From contig NZ_JANADK010000001.1 of NCBI RefSeq assembly GCF_024199795.1, positions 5,456,001 through 5,520,000 on the forward strand: a stretch of DNA of 64,000 nt. The letters run 5' to 3'. The position numbers were made by a program, and so were the translations under genes. The DNA is from Bradyrhizobium sp. CCGB01 (lineage in GTDB: Bacteria > Pseudomonadota > Alphaproteobacteria > Rhizobiales > Xanthobacteraceae). The notes under the pieces are model-generated. The model did no database searches and was not told where the DNA came from. It saw nothing but the letters and a program-made list of their open reading frames with translations. This document shows positions 53,340 to 64,000 of the stretch, in pieces; the stretch's first letter is position 1, and every line of letters begins with the position of its first letter.

Positions 53340-55415
53340 TCACTCCGCTGCGGTCAGCATCTGCCCGGAGGCAAGCCGCGAGCATTCCGCCATCACGGCG
53401 GACGCACGCGCGATTGGGTTGGTCAAATAGAAGTCCTCGACGAGTGCCCTGAACGGCGCCTTCTCGGGCGAGCCGCCCTTCCCCGCCAGCTTCCTGATCT
53501 GGTCGGCGGAGCCGGCCTCGATCTGGTCGAGCCGGATCAGATGCGGCACGGCCTTGAAGATCGCCTGGCGCAGCGCAGCAAGCGAGTCATAGCCGAGCTT
53601 CTTGCCGAGCGCTTCCGAGAGCGCGCGGACGATCGCCCAGTCCTCGCGGGCTTCGCCCGGCGGGAACGCGGCACGGCCGGTCATCTGCACGCGGCCTTCG
53701 GTGTTGACGTAGATCGCGGACTTCTCGGTGTAGGCTGCCGCCGGCAGGATCACGTCGGCACGATGCGCACCGCGGTCACCATGGGTGCCGATATAGACGA
53801 CGAAGGTGCCGTCCGACGGCTTGATCTCGTCGGCGCCGAGCAGGAACAGCAGGTCCAGCGTGCCGAACGTCGTCATCTGCGCGGCGTTCAGGCCCCCGCT
53901 CGTTGCGGAGAAGCCGATATCGAGCGCACCGACGCGCGAGGCGGTCTCGTGCAGCACGCCAAAGCCGTTCCAGCCGTCCTTCACAGCGCCGACATCGAGC
54001 GCGAGCTTGGCGGCGGCGGCGAGGATGGCGGCGCCATCGTGACGCGAGGCCGCGCCCGCGCCGACCAGGATGATCGGGTTCTTGGCGTTCTTCAGCACGT
54101 CCATGAAGGAGTGCTTGCCGGCCGCGAGCTCGCCGAGCGTGTCGGTGCCTGCGCCGAGATGGTCGTAGTCGTAGGTCAGATCGGCCTTGGCGCCAATCAC
54201 GCCGACCTTGAAGCCGCCGGCGCGCCAGCGCTTGCGGATGCGGGCGTTGAACACGGCCGCTTCCTTGCGCGGATTGGCACCAATGATGAGCAACGCATCA
54301 GCCTGCTCGACACCCACCAGCGTCGGATTGAAGATGTAGGAGCCGCGGCCGAGCGCGGGATCGAAGGCGTCGCCGCCCTGCACCGCCAGATTGCCCGAGC
54401 CGTACTTGGCCAGGAGATCCTTCAGCGCGAACATCTCCTCGACACCGGCAAGGTCGCCGGCGATCGCGCCGATGCGCTTGCCGTCGGTCCGACCCGCCTT
54501 GGCGGCGATCGCGGCGAAGGCCTCGGGCCAGCTCGCGGCACGCAGCTTGCCGGCCTCGCGGATATAGGGCCGGTCGAGGCGCTGGGTGCGCAGGCCGTCG
54601 ACGATGTGGCGGGTCTTGTCGGAGATCCACTCCTCGTTCACGGCCTCGTTGATGCGCGGCAGCACGCGCATCACCTCACGGCCGCGGGTGTCGACGCGGA
54701 TCGCCGAGCCGAGGCCGTCCATGACGTCGATCGACTGGGTCTTGCCGAGCTCCCACGGGCGCGCGGCGAAGGCGTAGGGCTTCGAGGTCAGCGCGCCGAC
54801 CGGGCAGATGTCGACGAGATTGCCCTGCAATTCGGACGTCAACGCGTGCTCGAGATAGGTCGTGATCTCCATGTCCTCGCCGCGGCCGGTGGCGCCCATC
54901 TCGGGCGCGCCGGCGACTTCCGCCGAGAAGCGGACGCAGCGCGTGCACTGGATGCAGCGGTTCATCGAGGTCTTGACCAGCGCGCCGAGATATTTGTCCT
55001 CGACCGCGCGCTTGTTCTCGGCGAAGCGGCTGGTGTCGACACCGTAGCCCATCGCCTGGTCCTGGAGGTCGCACTCGCCGCCCTGGTCGCAGATCGGGCA
55101 ATCCAGCGGATGGTTGATGAGAAGGAACTCCATCACGCCTTCGCGTGCCTTCTTCACCATCGGCGAACGCGTCGAGATTTCCGGCGGCTCGCCCTTGGGG
55201 CCCGGACGGCAGTCACGCACGCCCCAGGCGCAGCTCGCGACCGGCTTCGGGCCGCCCTTCACTTCAACGAGGCACATCCGGCAATTGCCGGCGATCGACA
55301 GCCGCTCGTGATAGCAGAAGCGCGGAATCTCGGCGCCGGCCGCCTCGCACGCCTGAAGCAGCGTGTATTCGGCGGGGACATCGATCTCTTTGCCGTCGAT
55401 GATGAGCTTGGTCAT
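53340..55415 (-). CDS. nuoG: NADH-quinone oxidoreductase subunit G
   Basis: Large iron-sulfur subunit (691 residues). N-terminal [2Fe-2S] ligands in [19 protein letters not shown], the His-ligated cluster region [19 protein letters not shown], and [19 protein letters not shown]. The molybdopterin-like C-terminal domain is present but short, as in mitochondrial 75-kDa subunits. ATG 55415 is the natural start; the open frame above is antisense to nuoF. Confidence 0.96.
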   Translation of the reverse strand: MTKLIIDGKEIDVPAEYTLLQACEAAGAEIPRFCYHERLSIAGNCRMCLVEVKGGPKPVASCAWGVRDCRPGPKGEPPEISTRSPMVKKAREGVMEFLLINHPLDCPICDQGGECDLQDQAMGYGVDTSRFAENKRAVEDKYLGALVKTSMNRCIQCTRCVRFSAEVAGAPEMGATGRGEDMEITTYLEHALTSELQGNLVDICPVGALTSKPYAFAARPWELGKTQSIDVMDGLGSAIRVDTRGREVMRVLPRINEAVNEEWISDKTRHIVDGLRTQRLDRPYIREAGKLRAASWPEAFAAIAAKAGRTDGKRIGAIAGDLAGVEEMFALKDLLAKYGSGNLAVQGGDAFDPALGRGSYIFNPTLVGVEQADALLIIGANPRKEAAVFNARIRKRWRAGGFKVGVIGAKADLTYDYDHLGAGTDTLGELAAGKHSFMDVLKNAKNPIILVGAGAASRHDGAAILAAAAKLALDVGAVKDGWNGFGVLHETASRVGALDIGFSATSGGLNAAQMTTFGTLDLLFLLGADEIKPSDGTFVVYIGTHGDRGAHRADVILPAAAYTEKSAIYVNTEGRVQMTGRAAFPPGEAREDWAIVRALSEALGKKLGYDSLAALRQAIFKAVPHLIRLDQIEAGSADQIRKLAGKGGSPEKAPFRALVEDFYLTNPIARASAVMAECSRLASGQMLTAAE

Positions 55416-55420
55416 TCTTC

Positions 55421-56746
<1,326 letters not shown>

Positions 56747-56761
56747 ATCAGTGCTTTCCGA

Positions 56762-56962
56762 TCAACGAATGGACTGCTTGTAGGCAAGTCCGGCGGCGCA
56801 GACGGCGAAGGTCAGCGCCCAGAGCAGACTGGTCTCCAGCGACGCGTTCATCATGAAACGCTGCAGCAGGAACATGAAGGCGGCCGCGACCGCGGCGTGC
56901 ATGGCGACGAAGCCCCATTTCTTCACGGCCTCGTTCCCTCCAATTGCGGGGAGATCACGCAT
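56762..56962 (-). CDS. Small membrane protein in the nuo operon
   Basis: A 66-residue protein with two hydrophobic segments (HAAVAAAFMFLLQRF and SLLWALTFAVCAAGLAYK). No family recognised. It sits between nuoE and nuoF, its ATG overlaps the nuoE stop, and nuoF begins 15 bases after its own end. Co-transcribed with complex I, so it could be an accessory or assembly protein. Confidence 0.65.
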   Translation of the reverse strand: MRDLPAIGGNEAVKKWGFVAMHAAVAAAFMFLLQRFMMNASLETSLLWALTFAVCAAGLAYKQSIR

Positions 56963-57573
56963 CAGGTGATCTCCTTCAGCGTGGTCGGCCCACCCGTCGG
57001 CGCCGAGAACTGGCGGCCGTTCTGCGGACCGGGCTTGGGCGGATTGCCCGAAGCAAAGCCGTCGAGCACCTTGCCGAAGCTTTCCTTGGTCAGATCCTCA
57101 TAGGTGTCCTTGCCGATCAGCACCATCGGCGCGTTCACGCAGGCACCGAGGCACTCCACCTCTTCCCAGCTGAAATTGCCGTCCTTGGAGAGATGGAAGG
57201 GCTCGTGATGGATGCGGTGCTCGCAGACGTGGATCAGATCCTCGGCGCCGCGCAGGCGGCACGGCGTGGTGCCGCAGACCTGGACGTGGGCTTTCTTGCC
57301 GACGGGTGCGAGCTGGAACATCGTGTAGAAGGTCGCGACCTCGAGCACGCGGATATAGGGCATGTCCAGCATGTCGGCGACGACGCGGATCGCGGCTTCC
57401 GACACCCAGCCGTCGTGCTGTTCCTGGACGCGCCAGAGGATGGCGATGACGGCGGAGGCTTGCCGGCCGGCCGGATATTTCGCGATCTGCTGCTTGGCGA
57501 ACGCGAGGTTCTCCTCCGTGAACGCAAAGCTCGCGGGCTGGACTTCCTTCGGTGCTAATCGGCGAACGGACAT
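56962..57573 (-). CDS. nuoE: NADH-quinone oxidoreductase subunit E
   Basis: [2Fe-2S] subunit (203 residues), thioredoxin-like fold. Ligands: Cys pair in [16 protein letters not shown] and pair in [19 protein letters not shown]-type context ([15 protein letters not shown]) before them is the family signature. Follows the FkbM gene by 10 bases. Confidence 0.97.
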   Translation of the reverse strand: MSVRRLAPKEVQPASFAFTEENLAFAKQQIAKYPAGRQASAVIAILWRVQEQHDGWVSEAAIRVVADMLDMPYIRVLEVATFYTMFQLAPVGKKAHVQVCGTTPCRLRGAEDLIHVCEHRIHHEPFHLSKDGNFSWEEVECLGACVNAPMVLIGKDTYEDLTKESFGKVLDGFASGNPPKPGPQNGRQFSAPTGGPTTLKEIT

Positions 57574-57583
57574 CTCTTATCTC

Positions 57584-58546
57584 TCACTGCATACGGCGCG
57601 CGGTTTTCGCATTCAGGGCTTCGATCCTGTCCTGCCAGAACGCGCTTGCGGTGCCGAAAACGTTGTAGCCGACGTGGGTCGAGACCTTGATGCGGTCGAG
57701 GATCGACAGCTCGGTCACGGTCTCCATCCGGTTGCTGCGCGGATCGAACACGATCAGCTTCAGCGGGGTCTGTTCGAGGATGTAGCGCGACACGGCGTGG
57801 CTGCGGTCGCTGCCGTGCTCCTCGCACATGATGACGCTGTCGGCCTGGAGCAGCCGGGCGCCGCCCTTGATCGCCTCGATCTCGACGCCCTCGACGTCGA
57901 GCTTGATCAGGTACTTGCCGCTGGCAGCGACCTTGCCGTCGTCGATGAGGTTGTCGAGCGCAATCACCGGCACCTCCTCGCCGCCCGCCGACGCATCGCC
58001 GGCGATGCTGAAGGCCTCGTGCTTGGTGCCGGACAGCCGCGCGGTGCCGCGGCTGGCGCCGATCGCGCATTTCATGGCCTCGAAGCGGTTGCCGTTGACG
58101 CGCGCATTGTTGGCGAGCTTCGGGTAGTTCTGTCCCGACGGCTCGATCGCGATCGCCTTGTGCGAACCGAACGGCTTGCTCGACACCAGCACCGACCAGT
58201 AGCCGTAATTGGCGCCGCAATCGAGCAGCGTGTAGTCGACGTCGATGGAGTCGGCAAACAGCAGCTCCAGCTCGTCCTCGTAATTGTAGGAGCGGTTGAG
58301 CAGCTTGCTCCAGTAGCCGTCGCCGTAAGGAAACTCGAACACAGCGTCGGGGTTGAGCTTGATCGCGATATTGCGCTTGGGCAGCGTCTTCGCCAGCAGA
58401 TTGGCGCAGGCGATGTAGCCCATGTGCGAGAAGTGCGAGGAGATCTTCGATCCCGTCACCAGCGCCAAGGCAGCCGTCCGCTCCCACAGGTTGGCCCCTT
58501 CAAGGGCCCCCGAGGCACGGTCAAACTGGATTGGCGCCTGCGCCAT
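57584..58546 (-). CDS. FkbM-family SAM methyltransferase inside the nuo operon
   Basis: A 320-residue methyltransferase with FkbM-type core: TLLDCGANYGYWSVLVSSKP is the SAM-binding start (about residue 110), IAIEPSGQNYPKLANNARVN follows, and KYLIKLDVEGVEIEAIKGGA matches the DVEG motif of the family. FkbM proteins typically methylate sugar or polyketide hydroxyls. Its position between nuoD and nuoE suggests it is transcribed with complex I. It could be an accessory methyltransferase of the enzyme or simply a passenger. ATG 58546 overlaps the stop of the next gene upstream. Confidence 0.88.
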   Translation of the reverse strand: MAQAPIQFDRASGALEGANLWERTAALALVTGSKISSHFSHMGYIACANLLAKTLPKRNIAIKLNPDAVFEFPYGDGYWSKLLNRSYNYEDELELLFADSIDVDYTLLDCGANYGYWSVLVSSKPFGSHKAIAIEPSGQNYPKLANNARVNGNRFEAMKCAIGASRGTARLSGTKHEAFSIAGDASAGGEEVPVIALDNLIDDGKVAASGKYLIKLDVEGVEIEAIKGGARLLQADSVIMCEEHGSDRSHAVSRYILEQTPLKLIVFDPRSNRMETVTELSILDRIKVSTHVGYNVFGTASAFWQDRIEALNAKTARRMQ

Positions 58547-58851
58547 CACCGATCGACCTCGCTCAATTCCCGACAAGAGTTCGCCTTGATGCCACCAAGA
58601 CCTCCGCTCAGTTGGCAAAGGACTGCGGCTCGGTCACGAATCCACACTTCGTAACGCCAATACGCATCCATCAGCTCGCGCGGACTTACGCTTTCATATT
58701 TCAGTTTCCAACCTTCTTTGGACAACTGATCCGGACACCAACTCGCGACGGTTGTTCGTTGCGGGCACTCTGACGAGAAGGCAGCCGGAAGCTGCGCCTG
58801 CGCGCTTCCGGCCCAACAACCCGCCCCGGCGAGTATCGCGATGGGTGCCAT
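58546..58851 (-). CDS. Small exported cysteine-containing protein in the nuo operon
   Basis: A 101-residue protein with an N-terminal signal (MAPIAILAGAGCWAGSAQAQ, likely cleaved after AQA). The mature part has cysteines in SSECPQ, ASWCPD, VLCQL and NSCREL, suggesting two disulfides. No family recognised. It lies directly after nuoD and its stop overlaps the FkbM start codon (58546). Confidence 0.6.
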   Translation of the reverse strand: MAPIAILAGAGCWAGSAQAQLPAAFSSECPQRTTVASWCPDQLSKEGWKLKYESVSPRELMDAYWRYEVWIRDRAAVLCQLSGGLGGIKANSCRELSEVDR

Positions 58852-58856
58852 GGCTC

Positions 58857-60053
58857 TCACCGATCGACCTCTCCGAACACGATGTCGAGCGAACCGAGGA
58901 TCGCCGAGACGTCTGCGAGCAGATGGCCGCGGCAGATGTGGTCCATGGCCTGAAGATGCGCAAAGCCCGGCGCGCGGATCTTGCACTTGTACGGCTTGTT
59001 GGTGCCGTCGGAGATCAGATAGACGCCGAACTCGCCCTTCGGCGCCTCGACCGCGGCGTAGACTTCGCCGGCCGGCACGTGGACGCCTTCGGTGTAGAGC
59101 TTGAAGTGGTGGATCAGCGCTTCCATCGAGCGCTTCATCTCGCCACGGCGCGGCGGCGCGACCTTGTTGTCCTCGACGACGACGGGACCCTTGCCGTCAG
59201 GCGCGTTCAGCTTCTGGATGCACTGCTTCATGATGCGCACGGACTGGCGCATCTCTTCCATGCGGATCAGGTAGCGATCGTAGCAGTCGCCGTTCTTGCC
59301 GATCGGAATGTCGAAATCCATCTCGGCGTAGCACTCATAGGGCTGCGACTTGCGCAGATCCCAGGCTGCGCCCGAGCCGCGCACCATCACGCCCGAAAAG
59401 CCCCACTCCCAGGCTTCCTTCAGCGGCACCACGCCGATGTCGACGTTGCGCTGCTTGAAGATGCGGTTGGCCGTGAGCAGGCGGTCGAGGTCGTCCACGA
59501 CCTTCAGGAACGGATCGCACCAGGCCTCGATGTCGTCGACCAGCTTCTGCGGCAGGTCCTGATGCACGCCGCCGACGCGGAAGAAGGCTGCGTGCATGCG
59601 GCTGCCCGAGGCGCGCTCGTAGAACACCATCAGCTTCTCGCGCTCTTCGAAACCCCACAGCGGCGGGGTCAGCGCGCCGACGTCCATCGCCTGCGTGGTG
59701 ACGTTCAGAAGGTGAGAGAGAATGCGGCCGATCTCGCAATAGAGGATGCGGATGAGCTGGCCGCGGCGCGGCACCTCGATGCCCAGCAGCTTTTCGGCCG
59801 CGAGACAGAAGGCATGCTCCTGGTTCATCGGCGCGACGTAGTCGAGGCGGTCGAAATAAGGGATCGCCTGAAGATAGGTCTTCTGCTCGATCAGTTTTTC
59901 GGTGCCGCGGTGAAGCAGGCCGATATGGGGATCGACGCGCGCGACGACTTCGCCGTCCAATTCGAGCACGAGGCGCAAAACGCCGTGGGCCGCAGGATGC
60001 TGCGGTCCAAAGTTGATGGTGAAATTGCGAAGCTGTTCAGGTTGCTCGTTCAT
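58857..60053 (-). CDS. nuoD: NADH-quinone oxidoreductase subunit D
   Basis: 49-kDa-type subunit lining the quinone pocket (398 residues). Conserved stretches [34 protein letters not shown] and [14 protein letters not shown]. Follows nuoC by 2 bases. Confidence 0.97.
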   Translation of the reverse strand: MNEQPEQLRNFTINFGPQHPAAHGVLRLVLELDGEVVARVDPHIGLLHRGTEKLIEQKTYLQAIPYFDRLDYVAPMNQEHAFCLAAEKLLGIEVPRRGQLIRILYCEIGRILSHLLNVTTQAMDVGALTPPLWGFEEREKLMVFYERASGSRMHAAFFRVGGVHQDLPQKLVDDIEAWCDPFLKVVDDLDRLLTANRIFKQRNVDIGVVPLKEAWEWGFSGVMVRGSGAAWDLRKSQPYECYAEMDFDIPIGKNGDCYDRYLIRMEEMRQSVRIMKQCIQKLNAPDGKGPVVVEDNKVAPPRRGEMKRSMEALIHHFKLYTEGVHVPAGEVYAAVEAPKGEFGVYLISDGTNKPYKCKIRAPGFAHLQAMDHICRGHLLADVSAILGSLDIVFGEVDR

Positions 60054-60055
60054 GA

Positions 60056-60667
60056 TCAGGCCTTCGGTCCCGCCTTCTCGTCACCGGGAAGCGGATAGTC
60101 CGCCCCTTCCCATGGCGAGAGGAAATCGAACTTGCGGAATTCCTGGTTGAGCCGGACCGGCTCGTACACCACCCGCTTCTCCTGGTCGTCGTAGCGGACC
60201 TCGACGAAACCGGTGGTCGGGAAATCCTTGCGCAGCGGATGCCCCTCGAAACCGTAATCGGTGAGGATGCGGCGCATGTCGGGGTGGCCGACGAAGAACA
60301 CGCCGTAGAGATCGTAGGCCTCGCGCTCGAACCAGTCCGCGCCCGGGAACACGTCGATCAGCGACGGAACCTGTGTGGTCTCGTCGGCCTGGGCCTTGAG
60401 CCGGATCCGCGTGTTCAGGGTCGGTGACAGGAAGTGATAGATCACGTCGAAGCGCTTCTCTCGCGACGGATAGTCCGCGGCCGTGATGTCCGTGAAGTTG
60501 ATGAAGCGGCACTTCGGATCGTCGCGGAGGTACTTGACCACCTCGACGATCTTGCTGACCTCGACGTCGACCGTGAGCTGGTTGAAGGCAACCGTGTGAC
60601 CGGTGGCGGCGCCCGGAAGCGCGCTAACGATCGTCTGCCCCAGGGCGTCGAGCTTGGCGTCGTCCAT
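60056..60667 (-). CDS. nuoC: NADH-quinone oxidoreductase subunit C
   Basis: 30-kDa-type subunit (203 residues). The signature is [20 protein letters not shown], followed by [19 protein letters not shown]. The start at ATG 60667 matches the family. Separate from nuoD, as in alphaproteobacteria. Confidence 0.97.
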   Translation of the reverse strand: MDDAKLDALGQTIVSALPGAATGHTVAFNQLTVDVEVSKIVEVVKYLRDDPKCRFINFTDITAADYPSREKRFDVIYHFLSPTLNTRIRLKAQADETTQVPSLIDVFPGADWFEREAYDLYGVFFVGHPDMRRILTDYGFEGHPLRKDFPTTGFVEVRYDDQEKRVVYEPVRLNQEFRKFDFLSPWEGADYPLPGDEKAGPKA

Positions 60668-60678
60668 GACGTAAAACC

Positions 60679-61266
60679 TTAGCGTTCGATGGTGCCGGTG
60701 CGGCGGATCTTCTTCTGCAGCAGCAGCACGCCGTACAGCAGCGCTTCCGCCGTGGGCGGGCAGCCCGGCACGTAGATGTCGATCGGCACGATGCGGTCGC
60801 AGCCGCGCACGACCGAGTAGGAATAGTGATAGTAGCCGCCGCCATTGGCGCAGGAACCCATCGAGATGACGTAGCGCGGCTCGGGCATCTGGTCGTAGAC
60901 CTTGCGCAGCGCCGGCGCCATCTTGTTGGTCAGCGTGCCCGCGACGATCATCACGTCCGACTGGCGCGGCGAGGCACGCGGGGCGAAGCCGAAGCGCTCG
61001 ACGTCGTAGCGCGGCATCGACACCTGCATCATCTCGACCGCGCAGCAGGCGAGGCCGAAGGTCATCCACATCAGCGAGCCGGTGCGGGCCCAGGTGATGA
61101 GGTCGTCCGTCGCGGCCACGAAGAAGCCCTTGTCGGACAGCTCGGAGTTGACCTCGAGAAAGAACGGATCATTGGCGCCGACCGGACGGCCGGTCGACGG
61201 ATCGAGGATGCCCTTGGCGGCCGGCGCAACAACCGGACCGGTGGACGTTGCAGGGTTCAATCCCAT
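60679..61266 (-). CDS. nuoB: NADH-quinone oxidoreductase subunit B
   Basis: Subunit holding the terminal N2 [4Fe-4S] cluster (195 residues). Adjacent ligands in [12 protein letters not shown], a third in [12 protein letters not shown] and a fourth in [14 protein letters not shown]. The start at ATG 61266 overlaps the nuoA stop. Confidence 0.97.
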   Translation of the reverse strand: MGLNPATSTGPVVAPAAKGILDPSTGRPVGANDPFFLEVNSELSDKGFFVAATDDLITWARTGSLMWMTFGLACCAVEMMQVSMPRYDVERFGFAPRASPRQSDVMIVAGTLTNKMAPALRKVYDQMPEPRYVISMGSCANGGGYYHYSYSVVRGCDRIVPIDIYVPGCPPTAEALLYGVLLLQKKIRRTGTIER

Positions 61267-61622
61267 TCCAGTGCCCCTTTCTTCCATTCATAGGCGAACC
61301 CGACCGTCAGCACGGCGAGGAACACCACCATGGACCAGAAGCCGGTCGCGCCAAGCTTGCCGAACGCCACCGCCCAGGGAAACAGGAACGCCACCTCGAG
61401 GTCGAAGATGATGAAGAGGATGGCGACCAGATAGAAGCGGACGTCGAACTTCATGCGGGCGTCGTCGAAGGCGTTGAAGCCGCACTCATACGCCGACAGT
61501 TTTTCCGGGTCCGGCTGCTGGAACGCCACGATGAAGGGCGCGATCAGCAGCACGAGGCCGATGAGGCCCGCTACCCCTATAAAGACGACGAGTGGAAGAT
61601 AGTTCTGCAGAATGCCGCTCAT
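61257..61622 (-). CDS. nuoA: NADH-quinone oxidoreductase subunit A
   Basis: Three-helix membrane subunit (121 residues), homologue of ND3. The conserved [20 protein letters not shown] loop and [20 protein letters not shown] helix are present. First gene of the operon; the promoter should lie in 61623-61870, where no gene is seen. Confidence 0.96.
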   Translation of the reverse strand: MSGILQNYLPLVVFIGVAGLIGLVLLIAPFIVAFQQPDPEKLSAYECGFNAFDDARMKFDVRFYLVAILFIIFDLEVAFLFPWAVAFGKLGATGFWSMVVFLAVLTVGFAYEWKKGALEWD

Positions 61623-61870
61623 TGACGAGCCCTTTTTCCCGCAGCCTCGGGACAGCCACGGATTCGTCCAGTTTGGAATTGTTCTGAGCCTTAGCGCAGT
61701 GCACCAATGGGCGCAAGACACGCTCTTTTTAGGCCCTTTGCCGTCCCCACAGCGGTGAAAATCCCGGAATCACCCCGCGGCTGGTATGGAGCAGATCGCA
61801 GAATCCGACAAGGGCGGCCACAGTTTTGCAGGGCAGCCGTTCGCAGATTGCGGCGCAGGGGCCGAGGCCG

Positions 61871-62101
61871 CTATTTGCCGCGCATCGTCCGCGAAAATTG
61901 CCCGGTTTTTTGGGTCCGGCAGCGCACCCAAACCCAGACAATGACCAGCACCGGGGCGCCGACCGTCACCCAGGCGACATACTGGCCAATCGTTCCCCAG
62001 AGCAGCGCGGCCAGCAGGCCGGTGATGGTCGCGGCCGCGAGCAGGATGGGTGCCGCAAAGACACGTATCCACAGGCGCGAACGGTCAGAGGAGCCATGCA
62101 T
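61871..62101 (-). CDS. Small membrane protein after the PepSY gene
   Basis: A 76-residue protein with two hydrophobic helices (IRVFAAPILLAAATITGLLA and YVAWVTVGAPVLVIVWVWVR). The start codon overlaps the PepSY stop (ATGA), so it is coupled to it. Similar small proteins (DUF3649/DUF3325 types) sit beside PepSY proteins and siderophore receptors; exact family not determined. Confidence 0.6.
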   Translation of the reverse strand: MHGSSDRSRLWIRVFAAPILLAAATITGLLAALLWGTIGQYVAWVTVGAPVLVIVWVWVRCRTQKTGQFSRTMRGK

Positions 62102-63237
62102 CACGACGGGACCGGGGTCCGTCTGGCGAATGCGTTGGCTCTGGCCGGCGCACGCTTGCGCCGCCGCGCCAGCCAGAGATAGAGGCCGCTGCCGATCACA
62201 ACGATCGTGAGAATGTCGAGCACGGCCCAGATCACCTTGAGCGGGATCCCGCCATAATCGCCGAAATGCAGCGGCTGCGAGATCAGGAGCGCCTGCAGAT
62301 AGACCGGCAGCGCCCGGCTGTCGGCGACCTCCCCTGTTTCGCCGTCGAGCAGGACCGGCTTGAGGAGCCGCGCCGTCAGCGCCGTGTCGCCGCGCATGAA
62401 GGCGGCAAAGTGGTGCGAGGAGGTGAAGGGCGTGCCCGGGAACGCGATGAAGGCGACCTCCATGCCGGGAGCCGTCTGCCTGGCACGCGCGACGACGTCG
62501 TCGAGCGAAGCCAGATGCGCGGGCGGCGGCTTGCCGGCATAGGGCGCGACCATGCTGGCGAGCTCGGTCGCCTTCCACTGGTTGAGCATCAGCTCGGCCC
62601 AGGTGTTGACGACGCCGGTCAGCCCAACCACCAGCGCCCAGGCCACCGTCACGACACCGATCAGATTGTGCCAGTCGAGCCAGCGCACGCGCCGAGAGGC
62701 GCGATCGCGAATGGTGGCAAAGCGCAGACGGCGGGTGAACGGCCAATACAGCACCACGCCGGAGATGATGGCGATTGCGAACAACAGGCCCATTCCGCCC
62801 AGGAACAATTTCCCGGGCTGGCCGGCAAACATGTCGGTATGCAGCTTGAGCATGATCAGCATCGGCCCGATGCCGACCGGTCCGAGCAGCTTGGTCGACA
62901 CCGCATCGAAGGCACGCACGGTCGTGTTGTCAGGCAGCCCGTCGACGGCGCTGTTGGTGAACGCGGTGACGATCCCGGGCTCGTCCTTGTCCCAGGAGAT
63001 ATATTGCAGCACGCGGCCGGGATCGGCGGCGAGCGCGGCGTCGGCGACCGCCTGGGTCGTCGCACGCGCCGCGCCCGCATGAGCTTCGGGCTGGGGGGCA
63101 TAGCCCAGGAGCTCATCGATCTCGTGATGGAAGATCAGCGGCAGGCCGGTCAGGCATAGCAGGAGCAGGAAGACGGTCGAGACCAGGCTGGTCCAGGTGT
63201 GGACCACGGACCAGAGCCTGACCGTACGCGCCTTCAC
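62101..63237 (-). CDS. PepSY-domain membrane protein (siderophore-linked reductase-like)
   Basis: A 378-residue protein with an N-terminal helix (LVSTVFLLLLCLTGLPLIFH) followed by HEIDELL, a periplasmic PepSY region, and further helices with histidines such as WLDWHNLIGVV near residue 190. The family (PiuB/FoxB/FegB-like) assists iron release from siderophores. Directly downstream of a TonB siderophore receptor gene, as in the B. japonicum fegAB pair. Confidence 0.85.
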   Translation of the reverse strand: MKARTVRLWSVVHTWTSLVSTVFLLLLCLTGLPLIFHHEIDELLGYAPQPEAHAGAARATTQAVADAALAADPGRVLQYISWDKDEPGIVTAFTNSAVDGLPDNTTVRAFDAVSTKLLGPVGIGPMLIMLKLHTDMFAGQPGKLFLGGMGLLFAIAIISGVVLYWPFTRRLRFATIRDRASRRVRWLDWHNLIGVVTVAWALVVGLTGVVNTWAELMLNQWKATELASMVAPYAGKPPPAHLASLDDVVARARQTAPGMEVAFIAFPGTPFTSSHHFAAFMRGDTALTARLLKPVLLDGETGEVADSRALPVYLQALLISQPLHFGDYGGIPLKVIWAVLDILTIVVIGSGLYLWLARRRKRAPARANAFARRTPVPS

Positions 63238-63259
63238 GAAGCCCTCCCCTCGCCTGCGC

Positions 63260-64000
63260 TTACCACTTGTAGGAGACGCTGGCGGTGACGCGCCGGCGGT
63301 CGCCGTAGAAGCAGGACGTGGTCCCCGCGCAGCTCGCGACGTAGATCTTGTCGGTCAAATTGATCACGTTGATGGCCGTGCGCCAGTTCTGCCATTCGTA
63401 GTGGACCGCGAGGTCGCCGAGCACCACCGCGGGAACCTCTAGGGTGTTGGCGGGGTCGGCCCAGGAGGAGCCGACATAGCGCACGCCGCCGCCGAAACCA
63501 AATCCCGCAAGCGGACCGTCCTTGAAGGTGTAGTCCGCCCAGCCAGAGACCAGCATCTCGGGCGTGTTGGTCGGCGTCTTGCCGACCAGTGCCGGATTGA
63601 GGTCCCTGCTGGTGAAGAGATGGTAGGCCGTGAAGGCGCCGATGAACTTCAGCTCCTTCGTGGCATTGGCCACCGCTTCGAGCTCGATGCCGCGCGAGGT
63701 CACCTCGCCGGTCTGGTTCTGCAGCGTGGTGATGACCGGATCGGTGGTCGGCACGTTCTGGCGCTTCAGGTCGAACACCGAGGCGGTGAAATAGCCGTCG
63801 AATCCCCTGGGTGCGACCTTCACGCCGATCTCGGCCTGCTTGCCGGTCTCCGGCACGAACAGCTGGTTCTGCGCGTTGAGACCGATGATCGGATTGTAGC
63901 TCGTCGCGTAGGAGATGTAGGGCGCGATGCCGTTGTCGAAATTGTAGATCAGGCCTGCGCGGCCGCTGAACTGGCTGTCGTTATTGCTGGCGATCGTCGC
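63260..64000 (-). CDS. TonB-dependent siderophore receptor (5' end off window)
   Basis: C-terminal 246 residues of a receptor barrel; the frame is open to the right edge. Segments such as GLIYNFDNGIAPYISYATSY, VPETGKQAEIGVKVAPRGFD and the end RRRVTASVSYKW are those of FhuA/FoxA-type siderophore receptors. Transcribed with the PepSY gene downstream, 22 bp apart. The ligand is probably a hydroxamate siderophore, by family. Confidence 0.9.
   Translation of the reverse strand, partial: ATIASNNDSQFSGRAGLIYNFDNGIAPYISYATSYNPIIGLNAQNQLFVPETGKQAEIGVKVAPRGFDGYFTASVFDLKRQNVPTTDPVITTLQNQTGEVTSRGIELEAVANATKELKFIGAFTAYHLFTSRDLNPALVGKTPTNTPEMLVSGWADYTFKDGPLAGFGFGGGVRYVGSSWADPANTLEVPAVVLGDLAVHYEWQNWRTAINVINLTDKIYVASCAGTTSCFYGDRRRVTASVSYKW

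Overview
The window comes from a high-GC alphaproteobacterium and reads as Bradyrhizobium or a very close relative. The reasons are the nuo gene order with its extra genes, a PcuC copper chaperone whose ligands (His79, Met90, His113, Met115) fall at the published B. japonicum positions, a short ProRS, a LolCD pair, and palindromic intergenic repeats of a kind common in Bradyrhizobium. No rRNA, tRNA, CRISPR array, integrase or transposase was recognised.

Layout. (1) 1-4967: an ECF sigma factor and zinc anti-sigma (RpoE/ChrR) with a CFA-type methyltransferase and DUF1295 on the minus strand, divergent from an FAD oxidoreductase and DUF1365 on the plus strand. Two near-identical promoters (TGATCC, 18 nt, TATC) face opposite ways between them. 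This looks like a singlet-oxygen or photo-oxidative lipid-modification regulon. (2) 5056-7030: an MmyB-type regulator divergent from a zinc-less MDR oxidoreductase. (3) 7161-10546: lolD, lolC and proS, which are core genes. (4) 10699-18383: an eight-gene, mostly translationally coupled copper operon (an expanded pcu operon) with an outer-membrane receptor, a BNR propeller protein, a TlpA-like thioredoxin, PcuC, a FixH-like protein, a YcnI-like protein and a CopC-CopD fusion. (5) 18851-22982: a globin preceded by an orphan intrinsic terminator, then a ribose-type sugar ABC importer. (6) 23299-33821: an accessory stretch with two LysR genes (one internally deleted), an alpha/beta hydrolase and a hydrolase relic, a VOC-RidA-ATC-hydrolase operon, small exported proteins, a lytic transglycosylase and a 2H phosphoesterase, with degenerate repeats in the gaps. 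(7) 34003-39395: a peptide-type ABC importer. (8) 39663-42362: a secreted protein of unknown function, mtnK and a small membrane protein, with two long palindromic repeats. (9) 42578-61622: DUF1467, mce, RNase J, birA and a complete nuoA-N operon that also carries an FkbM methyltransferase and two small unknown genes. (10) 61871-64000: a small membrane protein, a PepSY protein and the 3' end of a TonB siderophore-receptor gene.

How the genes work together. The copper operon should move copper from the outer membrane through periplasmic chaperones to cytochrome oxidase assembly and the inner membrane. Complex I feeds the same respiratory chain. The RpoE/ChrR block probably remodels membrane lipids under oxidative stress. 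The least-described parts are the BNR, TlpA and FixH-like members of the copper operon, the extra genes inside the nuo operon, the VOC-RidA-ATC-hydrolase operon, and the terminator directly before the globin start codon.
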